From: WANQ01 sp964448055
GTDB lineage: Archaea > Thermoproteota > Thermoprotei_A > Sulfolobales > WANQ01
DNA: 6,160 bases
Assembly (NCBI GenBank): GCA_964448055.1
Contig: CAYUVB010000067.1
Location: 1-6,160, forward strand
Direction of reading: 5' to 3'
Shown here in pieces: positions 1-5,186 of this stretch. Under the pieces are notes generated by a model that saw only the letters and a program-made list of their open reading frames with translations, ran no database searches and had not been told where the DNA came from. The translations under genes and the position numbers were made by a program. How positions within the stretch are numbered: position 1 is the stretch's first letter; every line of letters begins with the position of its first letter.

Positions 1-203
1 TAGTTGATGGAAAGGAGATTAAACCTATAAGGCCAGGACTACTCATGATTGAGAAAGTATCCAAGCCTCTTACCATAACAGTGGTATACGGGTCTCAAAT
101 AATATGGGTTAACATTGCCGTAATAACTGGTCTCATAGGATTAATAATAACAGGATATCTATTATATACACTCATAAAGTCGAGGGAAATAAAGAAAAGC
201 TAA
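1..203 (+). CDS. C-terminal fragment of a membrane-anchored protein (5' end outside window)
   Basis: An open frame enters from the left edge (first complete codon at base 3) and stops at TAA 201-203, giving 66 visible residues. The first ~30 are mixed polar and beta-prone (ending near TITVVYG). Residues about 33-58 form one hydrophobic segment (IIWVNIAVITGLIGLIITGY and following) that should be a transmembrane helix, and a short basic tail (KSREIKKS) ends the protein. By the positive-inside rule this is a type I-like arrangement: a large external domain upstream, one C-terminal anchor and a cytoplasmic tail, as in many archaeal secreted or cell-surface proteins. The family cannot be named from this fragment. 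The gene converges on the HD phosphohydrolase, with 17 bp between stop codons. The frame call is secure because it is open from the edge and has a coherent membrane profile; the function is unknown. Confidence 0.7.
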   Translation, partial: VDGKEIKPIRPGLLMIEKVSKPLTITVVYGSQIIWVNIAVITGLIGLIITGYLLYTLIKSREIKKS

Positions 204-214
204 TAAGAAGAGAT
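187..214 (-). terminator. Candidate U-rich terminator of the HD phosphohydrolase gene
   Basis: Read on the - strand, the bases just past the HD-gene stop form a pyrimidine/T-rich run with several short T clusters (ttctt, cttttc, ttattt). Archaeal termination is typically driven by T-rich tracts without a required hairpin. The tract lies across the last codons of the convergent membrane-protein gene, whose Lys/Ile codons (AAA, ATA) also explain the A-richness on the + strand, so it may be only composition. Confidence 0.3.
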
Positions 215-220
215 ATCACA

Positions 221-868
221 TTAGCTAATAGAGGATTCAGATAAATCTCTTAACAGGTTTTCGAGGAATATTTCTAGTAATTTATGTCTTCGTTGGGCTA
301 TCTTCTTAGAATAATCAAGGAATAACATATCTTTAAGTTTTAATAGTTTTTCATAGAAATGTTTTACCGTACCATCTATTCCACGACCCCATCTTTCACC
401 AAGCATAAATGTTCTTGCTACTCCTATAGCCCCTATAGCATCTAGTTTATCTGCATCACTTAGAATCATCGCTTCTAGACTTCTTGATTGTTCATTACGT
501 GAGAAACTATGAGTTCTAATTGCTTCCACAACCCTCTCTACAAGGTCTTCACTGAATCCTAGATTTTCAAGTAGCTTTTTCGCTATTTCGGCACTTATTA
601 CTGCATGATGTTTACCTAAGCGATCTTCTGCTAACCTACCTATGTCGTGAAGTAATACTGATAATACTAGGACCTTATAATCTACATGATTATTAGTATT
701 CTCTGCAATCCGTAAAGCTAACCCTAAAACTCTTTCTACATGAGGCCATCCATGAACAGGGTCATCACCCATTATTATCCTTGAAAGCTCATATATCATT
801 CTAATACGTTTATCGGAAAGAACTTCATCTATAGGCTTCCTCGTAGGCACCACCTTAGTACATGACAT
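221..868 (-). CDS. HD-domain metal-dependent phosphohydrolase, YpgQ/YedJ-like
   Basis: This is a 215-residue soluble protein with a full HD-superfamily metal site: H43 in HGWPHVERV (39-47), the H74-D75 pair in LLHDIG (72-77), His residues 87/88 and 120, and the distal Asp motif SDADKLDAIGAIGVARTF (137-154; D138/D140). That last block and the downstream HFYEKLLKLKD...RH pattern (170-195) resemble the bacterial YpgQ/YedJ branch (COG1418 group). B. subtilis YpgQ in that branch is reported to hydrolyse dNTPs to dNMP and pyrophosphate; a similar activity here is inferred, and the substrate is not readable from sequence. The length matches the family, so the gene looks intact. The ATG at 868 has no SD on the - strand, and a TATA-like box at 903-910 would place transcription start about 12 nt upstream. 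The gene is divergent from nurA with 31 bp between start codons, so the two promoters must overlap. Confidence 0.88.
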   Translation of the reverse strand: MSCTKVVPTRKPIDEVLSDKRIRMIYELSRIIMGDDPVHGWPHVERVLGLALRIAENTNNHVDYKVLVLSVLLHDIGRLAEDRLGKHHAVISAEIAKKLLENLGFSEDLVERVVEAIRTHSFSRNEQSRSLEAMILSDADKLDAIGAIGVARTFMLGERWGRGIDGTVKHFYEKLLKLKDMLFLDYSKKIAQRRHKLLEIFLENLLRDLSESSIS

Positions 869-899
869 GGTATTCTAGTTTTCTTGCTATAGAGTTACA

Positions 900-2246
900 A
901 TGTTTTTATACCTTGTACCTGTTAAGATTGTAGATGATTTATTGGGTGTAATTGTGGATATTAGAGGAGTTAAAGGGTTAATTGTAGAAGAAATCGCGAA
1001 GAGCTTAAACAAGAGTATTAAGGAACTCTCAAGCATAATTAATCACTACCTCATAAAGGAGATTGGAGAAAGAATCGAGATATCCTCAGGATTTGTTGAT
1101 GGAAGCAACGTGTTTGATGAAAGACGTGGAAGTATTATAGTATTATTATCTGCTTATGGCTTAATTGTACGTGGTTCTAATGGAAATATACGTATGCATA
1201 ATGTTATAGGAGCTAATGGTGCTAGAAAACCTATCGCAATTATATTGTTTCCACGAATATACGCTGAAACAAGAATAGGAACACTGATGAGGACATTGGA
1301 ACTACTAGTAGCTAGAAGTATTATTAATCAAGACGTAGAATCAGTATTCCTTGATGGAAGTTATCTAAGTATACTGCTCGCTCCATCAGGTGCTGCACGC
1401 CAATCGTATAGGTTGCTTATTGAAGATCTCCCCGAACAATTGGTTAAGGAAGTGGAAGATATTGTAAGTAAAAGGTTAAGAGAACTTTACTTGAAACTAG
1501 ATAGAATAGAATACGACAACCCTTATGAAGGGTTTATGAATATAATTGACATAATGCCAGAGGAATATTCTAGCGTTATTAATGATATATTAAGTGTACT
1601 AGAGAATAAGAAGCCCATAGAGAAAGTAATAGACTATAGCTTACTTGCCATAGACGAGAATATAGGATTTTACCAACTAACTAAATTATTAGATGAATCA
1701 TTAAGAAAGAATGTTAGAGTTTACTGGATTGCTAAGGATACCGATAGTAGATTCCTGGCAAGAGTTAATCGTTTATCAACTTGGATTACTGATGTATCAT
1801 TACTAGATCATCTATGGGCTAATGAGAATATTGTAGCTCTAAGAGTAAATGATCTTGTAGATCTGGAGAGTATTAGTGCTTGGAGGACTACGCGTTGGAT
1901 GGGGCAAGGCAGTGAATTAGTATTTGAGCCTTTGAGAGCACTGGAATTCTATAGCAAATGGGGTAAATTTGATGTATGGTACTTCAAGCTTACAAGATAC
2001 GGCCCGGTATTACAACTAACTTACCCGCAACGATATGGCCGTGAAGCGGGTATTGAAGCCCTAGGAGTTTTGAGAAACCTTAGTGATCCCAAAACTGGTT
2101 ATCCCAAACCGTTAATACTTGTACACCATGCAACAAGGTTAGAAGAGAGACTGGCAGAGGGGTTAGGTGATACTATTTGGTCGAGACTGGAGAATCCATT
2201 ACTCAAGGTACTGTTAGCGAGGAGAGCAAGACTACGCCTCCTCTAA
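900..2246 (+). CDS. nurA: NurA 5'-3' nuclease, partner of HerA
   Basis: NurA is the Mn-dependent 5'-3' ss/dsDNA nuclease that works with the HerA translocase (and Mre11-Rad50) to resect DNA ends. The 448-residue product carries the NurA-domain landmarks: FVDGSN with D67 (65-70) followed by RRG (75-77), E123 in YAETRIGTLMR, D152 in FLDGSY (150-155), the WIAKDTDSRF block (276-285), and GYPKPL...HH (Y401, H409/H410). These correspond in order to the acidic/Tyr/His active-site set known from Sulfolobus NurA. At 448 residues it is longer than the ~335-residue Sulfolobus enzyme but close to Pyrococcus NurA. ATG 900 is the first start after an in-frame TAG at 876-878 and has no SD, so it is probably leaderless. 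The last 23 codons overlap herA and encode a basic, Leu/Arg-rich tail. Family identity is firm from motif order and the adjacent herA. Confidence 0.93.
   Translation: MFLYLVPVKIVDDLLGVIVDIRGVKGLIVEEIAKSLNKSIKELSSIINHYLIKEIGERIEISSGFVDGSNVFDERRGSIIVLLSAYGLIVRGSNGNIRMHNVIGANGARKPIAIILFPRIYAETRIGTLMRTLELLVARSIINQDVESVFLDGSYLSILLAPSGAARQSYRLLIEDLPEQLVKEVEDIVSKRLRELYLKLDRIEYDNPYEGFMNIIDIMPEEYSSVINDILSVLENKKPIEKVIDYSLLAIDENIGFYQLTKLLDESLRKNVRVYWIAKDTDSRFLARVNRLSTWITDVSLLDHLWANENIVALRVNDLVDLESISAWRTTRWMGQGSELVFEPLRALEFYSKWGKFDVWYFKLTRYGPVLQLTYPQRYGREAGIEALGVLRNLSDPKTGYPKPLILVHHATRLEERLAEGLGDTIWSRLENPLLKVLLARRARLRLL
903..910 (-). promoter_or_regulatory. TATA box for the HD phosphohydrolase gene, inside the 5' end of nurA
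   Basis: On the - strand this reads TATAAAAA, preceded by a purine-rich ACAAGG that could serve as the BRE. The usual TATA-to-start distance of about 26 nt predicts transcription start near base 880, leaving a leader of about 12 nt before the ATG at 868. The box lies within the first four codons of nurA, so transcription complexes on the two divergent genes should interfere. For nurA itself the only candidate at the matching distance is a weaker TATTCTAG at 871-878, which would give a leaderless mRNA. Confidence 0.5.
2165..2170 (+). promoter_or_regulatory. Shine-Dalgarno site that fixes the herA TTG start
   Basis: AGGTGA lies 6 nt upstream of TTG 2177 and matches the anti-SD of archaeal 16S rRNA well. 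Its last three bases (TGA, 2168-2170) are an in-frame stop for the herA frame, so herA cannot start further upstream. No ATG, GTG or other TTG appears in frame before the HAS-barrel begins. The site is embedded in the coding sequence of nurA. Confidence 0.75.
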
Positions 2247-3964
2247 AACCTATTGGTAGAATTATTGGCGTATATGGACGTAATCTTGTAAGGGTAAGTA
2301 TTGAGGAGGAAAAACTACGACTCATAGCAAGACCTGGTGCTTACCTAGTACTAAGGGGTCTTGATGGTAGTAGTCTTTATGGTATGGTGGTAGGATTCAA
2401 CTTAATAGATGAACTATATCGTAGAAGCCGTATACTTGAAGCAATAGAAGGTTATGAAGATATAGCACCTGCACGCAACGAGGTTCTTGTAAGCATTGTA
2501 GGATACGAGAAGAACGGTTTCATAGATCGAGGCGTACCGTCTCTTCCTCGTCCAGGGGATCGTGTTTACTATGCTCCACCTAGTGCATTAAAGAAGCTCT
2601 TTTCTACCAGGAAGGGGATTAGTATAGGAAGACTTAGCTATGATAATGGAATTGAAGTAAAACTGGATATTGATAAGTTATTTACTAGGCATTTAGCAAT
2701 ACTTGCTATGACTGGTTCAGGTAAATCAAATACATTGGCAGTAATAGTAGGTGAGGTCCTCAAACAGTATCAGTATCCTAGAATCATACTACTTGATACA
2801 CATAATGAGTATGTAGCACTTGCTTCATCAAAAGACTTTAAAGCCAGAGTATTCTCTCCATCAAAAGATATGACTAAAATAATATCGGATACACATAACA
2901 TTGACGTTAAGCCATTAGAGGTACCTATATGGACTCTTACAATAGAGGAACTTTATAGTTTATTGAAGCTCGATACACGCGCAACCAAACAGAGAATGTA
3001 TCTTAGACAAACACTAAGAACAATAAAACAACGCTACTTAAAAACAATAGGTGTAAACGATCCAGTATACTATACTATAGACGAGTTAAGGAATAGTATC
3101 AGAGCTAAGGATGCTTCAGCAGACGATCTTAAGTTGAAAATAGAAGAACTAGCTGACAACGAGGAATTATCGTTTATAACGAAACCTGAATTATGGGATA
3201 AGAGGTTCCATGAAGTAAAGGAAGAATATGTTAACATATACGGAGATGTAGGTAAAGCCGTAGTAGAAGCAAGCTATAAGGTGTACCTAGAAATTGCTTC
3301 TAATCTACTTGAACCTGGTTTAACTATTATAGCCCTTGGAGGATTATCTTCTGAAACCCAGGTAGTTGTTGCATCAATGATTCTCAGAGCCTTATGGAGA
3401 CTTATAGTATCACAAAAGATAATTGGTAGAACCATACCAGTAGTTATAGGAGTAGAAGAAGCACATGTATACGCTCCTATAGACCGCTGGAATCCTGCTA
3501 AAGAAATACTTGAGAAAATCAGCCGTGAAGGTAGAAAGTTTGGCGTAGGATTAATAGTTGTTAGTCAAAGACCAAGAGAACTCTCACCAACACTCCTAGC
3601 ACAATGTGGTAACTTGATAGCATTGAGAACAGTTAATCCTGAGGACCAGAGACACATACTTAGTAGCGTTGAAGAAGCCTCCAAAGAACTCATAGATAGC
3701 CTTCCAAGCTTAGGTGTAGGTGAAGCACTAATCTCGGGACCAGCCATTACATTCCCAGCTGTAGTTAAAATACATGCATTCCATGAGCGCTATGGATTAG
3801 AACTAGGGGGTAAAGACATATCATTCCATAGCGAATGGTCTAAGAAGCCGGAAGAAATAGTAATAACGCATCCACGAATAGAAAGATATGAAAGCAAAAC
3901 AGCTAACACCATATCTTCGAAGGAGAAAAACAGGGATAGATCTTTAACTGACTTCTTCAAATAA
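2177..3964 (+). CDS. herA: HerA hexameric DNA translocase (FtsK-HerA ATPase)
   Basis: This 595-residue protein starts at TTG. Domains in order: a polar Thr/Ser/Glu-rich N-terminal extension (1-23); a HAS beta-barrel (about 24-135), which docks NurA in Sulfolobus; a RecA-like ATPase core with Walker A TGSGKS (179-184, K183); an alpha-helical insertion (about 255-378); Walker B PVVIGVEEAH (421-430, E427/E428); conserved SREGRKFG (449-456) with candidate arginine-finger residues; and sensor motif VVSQRP (461-466). A C-terminal strap (about 526-555) follows, then a charged, probably disordered tail (556-587) ending in RSLTDFFK. It is longer than the ~500-residue Sulfolobus HerA because of the two extensions. 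HerA forms a ring that pumps DNA into the NurA dimer during end resection. It overlaps nurA by 70 nt and precedes the E1-like gene by 19 nt. The family call is secure; the C-terminal tail is the unusual part. Confidence 0.95.
   Translation: MVETGESITQGTVSEESKTTPPLKPIGRIIGVYGRNLVRVSIEEEKLRLIARPGAYLVLRGLDGSSLYGMVVGFNLIDELYRRSRILEAIEGYEDIAPARNEVLVSIVGYEKNGFIDRGVPSLPRPGDRVYYAPPSALKKLFSTRKGISIGRLSYDNGIEVKLDIDKLFTRHLAILAMTGSGKSNTLAVIVGEVLKQYQYPRIILLDTHNEYVALASSKDFKARVFSPSKDMTKIISDTHNIDVKPLEVPIWTLTIEELYSLLKLDTRATKQRMYLRQTLRTIKQRYLKTIGVNDPVYYTIDELRNSIRAKDASADDLKLKIEELADNEELSFITKPELWDKRFHEVKEEYVNIYGDVGKAVVEASYKVYLEIASNLLEPGLTIIALGGLSSETQVVVASMILRALWRLIVSQKIIGRTIPVVIGVEEAHVYAPIDRWNPAKEILEKISREGRKFGVGLIVVSQRPRELSPTLLAQCGNLIALRTVNPEDQRHILSSVEEASKELIDSLPSLGVGEALISGPAITFPAVVKIHAFHERYGLELGGKDISFHSEWSKKPEEIVITHPRIERYESKTANTISSKEKNRDRSLTDFFK
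3935..3961 (+). other. PIP-box-like motif at the extreme C-terminus of HerA
   Basis: The last residues of HerA, D587-R-S-L-T-D-F-F-K595, match the spacing of a PCNA-interacting peptide (Q-x-x-h-x-x-a-a): L590 at the hydrophobic position and F593-F594 at the aromatic pair, followed by a basic residue. The canonical Gln is replaced by Asp. The motif sits at the very end of a charged, low-complexity tail, as in archaeal PCNA clients such as FEN1, RFC large subunit and PolB. PCNA binding is an inference from the motif alone. Confidence 0.45.
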
Positions 3965-3983
3965 CCATAATGGTATTAGCACT

Positions 3984-4754
3984 ATGAGCTCGAATAAACA
4001 AAATAGTATACCAGTAGAACTTAGCCCAGAAGAAAAGGAAAGATACCAGAGACAACTACTAGCATGGAGTATTGAAGACCAATTAAAGCTCAAGGAATCA
4101 ACCGTACTAGTTGTTGGCGTAGGAGGCTTAGGATCCTCTATAACAATATACCTTACAGCTGTTGGTGTAGGTAAACTCATACTAGTTGATGGGGAAGTGG
4201 TTGAACTAAGTAATCTTAATAGACAAGTACTCTATAGCGTAGACGATATAGGTAAACCTAAAGTATATGTTGCTGCTGAAAAACTCCGTAAACTTAACCC
4301 TCACGTTGAAATAAAGCCAGTAAAAGCAAGGTTAACAGAAGAGCTTGCAGAAGAACTAGTACCAAAAGCTGATGTCGTAGTGGATGCACTTGATAATTGG
4401 GAAACAAGACTAGTACTGAATAAAGTATGTGTAAAGTACCGTAAACCTCTCGTCCATGGGGGAATAGAAGCTTGGTATGGCCAAGCAATGACTATTATAC
4501 CTGGTAAAACACCTTGTCTACAATGTCTTGTACCAACACCACCCAAGTCTAGGAAAACTCCGATACCCGTGGTACCCATGACTCCGGGTATTATAGGCTT
4601 AATTGAAGCTAACGAAGTAGTAAAATTGCTGCTGGGTAGAGGTGAACTACTACTAAATCGTATGCTAGTCTATGATGGATTTAGAGGAGAATTCATGGCT
4701 ATTAAGGTTTCAAGAAATCCTAACTGCCCAGTCTGCAGTATGATAGAAGATTAA
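3984..4754 (+). CDS. E1-like adenylating enzyme, ThiF/MoeB/HesA family
   Basis: E1-like enzymes of this family adenylate the C-terminal Gly-Gly of a MoaD/ThiS/SAMP-type ubiquitin-fold protein, for molybdopterin or tungstopterin synthesis, tRNA thiolation or protein tagging. The 256-residue product shows: RYQRQLLAW (20-28, R20/R23); the nucleotide-binding GVGGLGS (45-51); D69 in VDGEVVE; NLNRQ (77-81, R80); K93; the catalytic Asp in VVVDALDN (D134); and two zinc-binding CxxC pairs, C178/C181 and C248/C251. The crossover-loop cysteine expected before GIIGLIEANEVVK (202-214) is absent, and the only other Cys is C149. The length is typical of MoeB/ThiF. ATG 3984 lies 19 nt after herA with only a weak GGT upstream, so it is probably translated from the nurA-herA mRNA. 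Its stop interlocks with a convergent gene. The carrier-protein partner is not in this window, so the pathway cannot be chosen. Confidence 0.88.
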   Translation: MSSNKQNSIPVELSPEEKERYQRQLLAWSIEDQLKLKESTVLVVGVGGLGSSITIYLTAVGVGKLILVDGEVVELSNLNRQVLYSVDDIGKPKVYVAAEKLRKLNPHVEIKPVKARLTEELAEELVPKADVVVDALDNWETRLVLNKVCVKYRKPLVHGGIEAWYGQAMTIIPGKTPCLQCLVPTPPKSRKTPIPVVPMTPGIIGLIEANEVVKLLLGRGELLLNRMLVYDGFRGEFMAIKVSRNPNCPVCSMIED

Positions 4755-5134
4755 TAGCGGAACAACTTCATTTGAGAATCAAGGTATGGGTCTATTCTCC
4801 TAAGTTTCTCCTCAACTATATTTATTACTTCATTTAATAGTTTCAGTCTGTATTCCAGGTTCTCCTCTATAATTGCTTCTATAATAAATGAGTATTCTTT
4901 AGGGGAAAGCAATCCCTCTTCAACGGCCATAGAGGAAATATATACTAGATCTCTTACACTAAGAGGTCTTCTACCGTGATATAGTAGTAGTGCTTTAACC
5001 AGCTCAACTAATGCTTTAATTAATAATTCATAAGCTTCTTTTACTTTACCAGTATTAATCAAGTTGTTGGCTTGCTCCTTAAATCTCCATGCACGAATAT
5101 AAAGGCGTAATATGTCTGAGTAACTAGTACTCAT
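4751..5134 (-). CDS. Small all-helical protein, possibly PaREP1/HEPN-like; function unknown
   Basis: This is a 127-residue, Leu/Glu/Lys/Arg-rich protein that should be entirely alpha-helical. Residues 8-53 (RAWRFKEQANNLINTGKVKE, then AYELLIKALVELVKALLLYHG) follow the pattern of an amphipathic helical hairpin with a short turn at NTGK, as in archaeal PaREP1-type or HEPN-like proteins. Residues 58-73 and 78-113 would form further helices. The R-x(4-6)-H motif of catalytic HEPN ribonucleases is not evident and no nucleotidyltransferase partner is adjacent, so an RNase toxin role is not supported. There is no signal peptide or membrane segment. The gene is likely real: the frame fills the space exactly, ending in a stop interlocked with the E1-like gene (shared TTAA at 4751-4754), and ATG 5134 has a purine-rich AGGGGATGG upstream. 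It is divergent from the DHH gene. Confidence 0.75.
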   Translation of the reverse strand: MSTSYSDILRLYIRAWRFKEQANNLINTGKVKEAYELLIKALVELVKALLLYHGRRPLSVRDLVYISSMAVEEGLLSPKEYSFIIEAIIEENLEYRLKLLNEVINIVEEKLRRIDPYLDSQMKLFRY

Positions 5135-5145
5135 AGCGATTCCAT

Positions 5146-5178
5146 CCCCTAGGCATTAGTTAATACAAGCACTAGGGG
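5146..5178. repeat. 7-bp inverted repeat CCCCTAG/CTAGGGG in the divergent spacer
   Basis: CCCCTAG at 5146-5152 and CTAGGGG at 5172-5178 are perfect reverse complements separated by 19 bp, in the 52-bp gap between the helical-protein gene and the DHH gene. Each arm reads CTAGGGG toward the start codon on its side (11 nt from ATG 5134; 8 nt from TTG 5187). The simplest reading is that each arm contributes to an SD. An operator for a dimeric regulator is the alternative. Confidence 0.5.
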
Positions 5179-5180
5179 GA
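5174..5180 (+). promoter_or_regulatory. Shine-Dalgarno-like site for the DHH gene TTG start
   Basis: AGGGGGA ends 6 nt before TTG 5187. An in-frame TAG at 5157-5159 and the absence of ATG, GTG or another TTG between it and 5187 make this TTG the first possible start. Motif I of the DHH domain begins only nine residues later, so a later start would damage the protein. Confidence 0.55.
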
Positions 5181-5186
5181 TATACT
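5179..5186 (-). promoter_or_regulatory. Candidate TATA box for the small helical-protein gene
   Basis: The - strand reads AGTATATC here. With the usual ~26-nt spacing, transcription would start near 5157-5160. That leaves a ~23-nt leader that still includes the purine-rich AGGGGATGG before ATG 5134. The box abuts the start codon of the DHH gene, so the two promoters overlap. The assignment rests on base pattern and spacing alone. Confidence 0.35.

Noticed and set aside
3565..3747. Minus-strand 60-codon open frame inside herA
   Set aside because: It lies opposite conserved HerA ATPase sequence (VVSQRP to the C-terminal strap), has no family features, and is best explained as a shadow of the real gene.
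3965..3973. CCATAATGG near-palindrome between herA and the E1-like gene
   Set aside because: The arms are only 4 bp and lie between two co-directional genes, which is too short to call an operator or terminator.
3970..3987. Five-codon mini-ORF (ATG...TGA) whose stop overlaps the E1 start as ATGA
   Set aside because: It is very short, has no SD, and ATG and TGA triplets are expected by chance in AT-rich spacers. A coupling role has no further support.
3944..4180. Minus-strand 78-codon open frame across the herA/E1 junction
   Set aside because: It overlaps the E1 nucleotide-binding region and its product is low-complexity Ser/Thr/Pro-rich, typical of antisense reading of AT-rich coding DNA.
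4294..4579. Two minus-strand open frames (64 and 92 codons) inside the E1-like gene
   Set aside because: They lie opposite conserved E1 motifs (VVVDALDN, CLQC), overlap each other, and have Ser/Leu-repeat compositions with no recognisable domain.
2177..4754. HerA plus E1-like enzyme read as an anti-phage defence system (CBASS-like or HerA-nuclease type)
   Set aside because: HerA pairs with genuine NurA as in the conserved archaeal resection apparatus. There is no cyclase, effector, E2 or JAB partner, and no mobile-element signature nearby.
5098..5105. TATAAAGG on the + strand as a promoter for the DHH gene
   Set aside because: It lies within the opposite gene and would require a leader of over 60 nt. 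A TATA-like TTAATA near 5160-5165 fits about as well, so neither is listed as a feature.
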